Part shown: piece after piece, positions 61,287 through 64,000 of the stretch
How the letters are laid out: the number at the start of each line of letters is the position of its first letter
Numbering within the stretch: the first letter of the stretch is position 1
Assembly: GCF_902499335.1 (NCBI RefSeq)
Contig: NZ_CABVQK010000009.1
Location: 310,001 to 374,000, forward strand
DNA from: Burkholderia lata
Lineage (GTDB): Bacteria > Pseudomonadota > Gammaproteobacteria > Burkholderiales > Burkholderiaceae
Length of the DNA: 64,000 bases
Direction: 5' to 3'
Notes under the pieces: generated by a model
What the model was told of the DNA's origin: nothing
The model's database searches: none
Seen by the model: only the letters and a program-made list of their open reading frames with translations
Translations under genes and position numbers: made by a program

Positions 61287-62831
61287 ATGCGCAATAACCA
61301 GCCCGTTACCCAACAGGAATTCGATTTTCCCGACGACGTCACGCTGATGTCGACGACCGACGCAGACAGCATCATCACCTACGCCAACACGACGTTTGCG
61401 CAGGTGAGCGGCTTCACGAACGAGGAACTCGTCGGCCAGCCGCACAACGTGGTGCGGCACCCGGACATGCCGCGCGAAGCGTTTGCCGACATGTGGGCGA
61501 CGCTCAGGCGCGGCGAGCCGTGGACCGCGCTCGTGAAGAACCGCCGCAAGAACGGCGATCACTACTGGGTGCGTGCGAACGCGATTCCCGTGATGCGCGA
61601 CGGCGAGCCGCAGGGCTACATGTCGGTGCGCACGAAGGCGCCGCACGACGAGAGCGAGGCCGCCGATGCGCTGTATCGCGCGTTCCGCGAAGGCAAGGCC
61701 GGTCAGCGCCGGTTTTACAAGGGGCTGGTGATCCGCACGGGGCTGCTGCGCATCGCGTCGCTGTCGCAGACGATGTCGGTGCGCGCGCGCGTGCATTCGG
61801 CGCTGTGCGTGCTCGCACCGGCGGTCGTCGGCGCGGGCTGGGCATGCGGGCTGGCCGGCGGCGGGCTCGCCGCGTTTGCCGGCGTGACGGTCGGCGTGGC
61901 GGCGGCGGCCGGCCTGTGGCTCGACGCGCAGATCGTGCGTCCGCTGAGGCGGCTGCACGACCAGGCGCTGAACGTCGCGACCGGCGAAAGCCGGCGCGGC
62001 GTGCGGATGAACCGCGTCGACGAGATCGGCATGACGCTGCGCACGATCAACCAGCTCGGGCTGATGTTCCGCTGGCTCGTCGACGACGTCAGCGAGCAGG
62101 TGCATAACGTGCAGCGTGCGAGCAACGAGATCGCGCAGGGCAACAACGACCTGAGCGCGCGTACCGAGCAGGCTGCGTCGAGCGTGCAGGAGACGGCCGC
62201 ATCGATGGCCGAGATGACGGCGACCGTCGACAGCAACGCGGAGACCGCGCTGCAGGCGAACCGGCTCGCGATGTCGGCCAGCGAGGCGGCGGGGCGCGGC
62301 GGGCAGGCGGTGGGCGAGGTCGTCACGACGATGAGCGACATCACGGCCAGCTCGCGCAAGATCGCCGACATCATCGGCGTGATCGACGGCATCGCGTTCC
62401 AGACGAACATCCTTGCGCTGAATGCGGCCGTGGAAGCGGCCCGCGCGGGCGAACAGGGGCGCGGGTTCGCGGTGGTTGCCGGTGAGGTGCGGGCGCTCGC
62501 GCAGCGCAGCGCGAACGCGGCGAAGGAGATCAAGACGCTGATCGGTGCGAGCGTCGACCGTGTCGAGTCGGGCGCGCGGCGCGTGGACGAGGCGGGCAAG
62601 ACGATGGAGGACATCGTCGCGCAAGTGAAGCGCGTGTCGGACCTGATCGCGGAGATCAGCTCGTCGACGGCGGAGCAGAGCACCGGCGTGTCGCAGGTCG
62701 ACCAGGCGGTCGTGCACCTGGACAACATCACGCAGCAGAACGCGGCGCTGGTCGAGCAGAGCACGGCGGCGTCGGAGAGCCTGAAGCAGCAGGCGACGCG
62801 GCTGGTGGATGCGGTGAACGTGTTCCGGTGA
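61287..62831 (+). CDS. Methyl-accepting chemotaxis protein with PAS domain (Aer-like)
   Basis: The 514-residue receptor has an N-terminal PAS domain (about 20-115, [40 protein letters not shown]), a short central membrane hairpin (about 172-215), a HAMP-like linker and the MCP signalling domain (about 260-500) with the tip [37 protein letters not shown]. The N terminus is cytoplasmic as in Aer, so it probably senses redox or oxygen through FAD rather than a periplasmic ligand. CGGAG precedes the ATG. Confidence 0.9.
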   Translation: MRNNQPVTQQEFDFPDDVTLMSTTDADSIITYANTTFAQVSGFTNEELVGQPHNVVRHPDMPREAFADMWATLRRGEPWTALVKNRRKNGDHYWVRANAIPVMRDGEPQGYMSVRTKAPHDESEAADALYRAFREGKAGQRRFYKGLVIRTGLLRIASLSQTMSVRARVHSALCVLAPAVVGAGWACGLAGGGLAAFAGVTVGVAAAAGLWLDAQIVRPLRRLHDQALNVATGESRRGVRMNRVDEIGMTLRTINQLGLMFRWLVDDVSEQVHNVQRASNEIAQGNNDLSARTEQAASSVQETAASMAEMTATVDSNAETALQANRLAMSASEAAGRGGQAVGEVVTTMSDITASSRKIADIIGVIDGIAFQTNILALNAAVEAARAGEQGRGFAVVAGEVRALAQRSANAAKEIKTLIGASVDRVESGARRVDEAGKTMEDIVAQVKRVSDLIAEISSSTAEQSTGVSQVDQAVVHLDNITQQNAALVEQSTAASESLKQQATRLVDAVNVFR

Positions 62832-62885
62832 GCGTGGCTTGAACCGTTGGCCTTCACGCATTCCGACCGACCTCATGCGTGGAGT

Positions 62886-62914
62886 ACGCCGTTCAGTTGC
62901 GAACTGAACGGCGT
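62886..62914. terminator. Perfect 13-bp hairpin between chemoreceptor and terE
   Basis: ACGCCGTTCAGTT, loop GCG, and AACTGAACGGCGT form a perfect stem between convergent genes. A T run is absent, so it may be a terminator or an exonuclease-blocking structure. Confidence 0.6.
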
Positions 62915-62949
62915 GATCGGTCAAACCAGGGATTTTCCTGCCTTTCGGA

Positions 62950-63528
62950 TTAACCGATGCTCACACCGTGAGCTTCTGCCAGAGGCTTCAGGCCACCCGT
63001 GAAACCTTGTCCGATTGCCTTGAACTTGAATTCGTCGTTGTGGCGATACAGCTCGCCGAAGATCATGGCGGTTTCGGTGGAAGCGTCTTCGGATAAGTCG
63101 TAGCGGGCGATTTCCTTGCTGTCGGCCTTGTTGAGGACGCGGATATAGGCGTTGCTCACTTGGCCGAATGACTGCCTGCGGGCCTCGGCATCGTGAATCG
63201 TGACGGCGAAGACCAGCTTCTTCACGTCGGCCGCCAGACCCGTGAGCTTCACGTTGACCTGCTCGTCGTCGCCTTCACCCTGGCCGGAACGGTTGTCGCC
63301 CAGGTGCTCGATGGAACCGTCGGCGGACTTCTTGTTGTTGTAGAAGATGAAGCTGGCGTCGTTCAGGACTTTGCCGCTTTCACCGGTAACGAAGATCGAG
63401 GCGTCGAGGTCGAACTCGGTGCCGTCGGTGACTCGCGGGTCCCAGCCCAGGCCGACGACGATTTCGCTCAGGCCCGGTGCCTCTTTCGACAGGGAGACAT
63501 TACCGCCTTTTGACAGACTTACAGCCAT
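62950..63528 (-). CDS. terE: TerE/TerD-family tellurium resistance protein
   Basis: The 192-residue protein has the TerD fold: [66 protein letters not shown] and [23 protein letters not shown], with the paired calcium-binding Asp-rich stretches. The start MAVSL favours TerE. The locus confers tellurite, colicin and phage tolerance in enterobacteria. It is 32 bases after the terD-like gene. Its codons are less GC-biased than in typical Burkholderia genes. Confidence 0.88.
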   Translation of the reverse strand: MAVSLSKGGNVSLSKEAPGLSEIVVGLGWDPRVTDGTEFDLDASIFVTGESGKVLNDASFIFYNNKKSADGSIEHLGDNRSGQGEGDDEQVNVKLTGLAADVKKLVFAVTIHDAEARRQSFGQVSNAYIRVLNKADSKEIARYDLSEDASTETAMIFGELYRHNDEFKFKAIGQGFTGGLKPLAEAHGVSIG

Positions 63529-63560
63529 GGTGTGATTCCTTGTTCAGGTAAGGAGACTGT

Positions 63561-64000
63561 TCAGAAGTTCATGCCGTAGCCGTTGGCCAGGGCACGCAGG
63601 CCGCCGGCGTAGCCTTGGCCCACGGCGCGGAATTTCCACTCGCCGCTGCTGCGGTACAACTCCGCGAAGATCATCGCGGTTTCGGTGGAGGCGTCTTCCG
63701 CCAGGTCGTAGCGGACCACCTCGGCGCCGGAGATCTCGTTCACGACGCGGATGAACGAATTGCTGACCTGGCCGAAGTTCTGCTTGCGCGCTTCGGCGTC
63801 GTGGATGGTGACGGTGAAGGCGATCTTGTCGATGTCGGCCGGAACGCGGCTCAGGTCGACCTTGAGGACTTCGTCATCGCCGTCACCAGCGCCGGTACGG
63901 TTGTCGCCGGTATGCTCGACAGAACCGTCCTGGCTGCGCAATTGGTTGTAGAAGATGAAGTCGGCTTCACCGCGGACTTTGCCGTTGGCCCCCAGCAGGA
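63561..64000 (-). CDS. terD: TerD-family tellurium resistance protein (5' end outside window)
   Basis: The C-terminal 146 codons are in the window. They continue to the right edge as [63 protein letters not shown], and end [22 protein letters not shown], closest to TerD. It is the upstream partner of the terE-like gene (the usual order terDE), so more ter genes are expected to the right. Confidence 0.87.
   Translation of the reverse strand, partial: LLGANGKVRGEADFIFYNQLRSQDGSVEHTGDNRTGAGDGDDEVLKVDLSRVPADIDKIAFTVTIHDAEARKQNFGQVSNSFIRVVNEISGAEVVRYDLAEDASTETAMIFAELYRSSGEWKFRAVGQGYAGGLRALANGYGMNF

Overview
The window looks like a secondary replicon of a Burkholderia, most likely of the Burkholderia cepacia complex. 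The basis is very high GC with strong G/C third-position bias, OmpC-type trimeric porins with an AHA/QSSVTLYG signal-peptide junction, a complete hmuRSTUV heme operon, many LysR/TetR/AraC/IclR regulators and catabolic cassettes. The species assignment is an inference from family resemblance. I see no rRNA, tRNA, CRISPR array or intact insertion sequence. All functional calls come from reading the sequence; no searches were run.

Layout. 0.2-6.4 kb: small envelope proteins, an ICMT-type methyltransferase, a glycine-zipper protein, a bicupin (S)-ureidoglycine aminohydrolase, a membrane protein with zinc ribbons, a probable decayed gene and an APH(6)-type phosphotransferase. 6.6-9.3 kb: a class A penicillin-binding protein coupled to a TRIC/UPF0126 membrane protein. 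9.4-16.3 kb: a VOC protein and the Fur-boxed heme operon hmuRSTUV (minus strand). 16.4-20.1 kb: small proteins, a porin and a stand-alone MetQ-like binding protein. 20.2-25.4 kb: a desuccinylase-family hydrolase, an amino-acid binding protein, LysR and GlxA-type regulators and two small membrane proteins. 25.4-30.2 kb: an NCS2 purine permease, a TetR/O-methyltransferase pair and a DUF3455 protein.

30.4-37.1 kb is a six-gene redox cluster (MFS exporter, MoaF-like protein, LLM flavin oxidoreductase, two aldo/keto reductases, Old Yellow Enzyme) with a divergent LysR gene. Two near-identical LysR-type boxes, one at each putative promoter, suggest one regulon. 37.2-44.2 kb: a solitary zwf, a TetR/SDR pair sharing a 20-bp operator, an HxlR/azoreductase pair, an AhpD-like protein and an AcuI/AcuR-like pair with matching operators. 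44.4-50.2 kb: M20 amidohydrolase, MHS transporter, LysR, and a second copy of the binding-protein plus desuccinylase module, followed by a candidate small RNA. 50.2-55.0 kb: LysR, a gamma-resorcylate-type decarboxylase, an AAHS transporter and a porin. 55.3-64.0 kb: a DUF1016/PDDEXK nuclease, an IclR regulator with pcaF, small enzymes, an Aer-like chemoreceptor and the edge of a tellurite-resistance-type terD/terE locus.

The most unusual signal is a pair of homologous intergenic repeats of about 110 bp (50003-50120 and 55207-55316). Each carries a sigma70-like promoter with a 17-bp spacer. One stands before a short terminator-ended transcript (candidate sRNA), the other before the nuclease gene.
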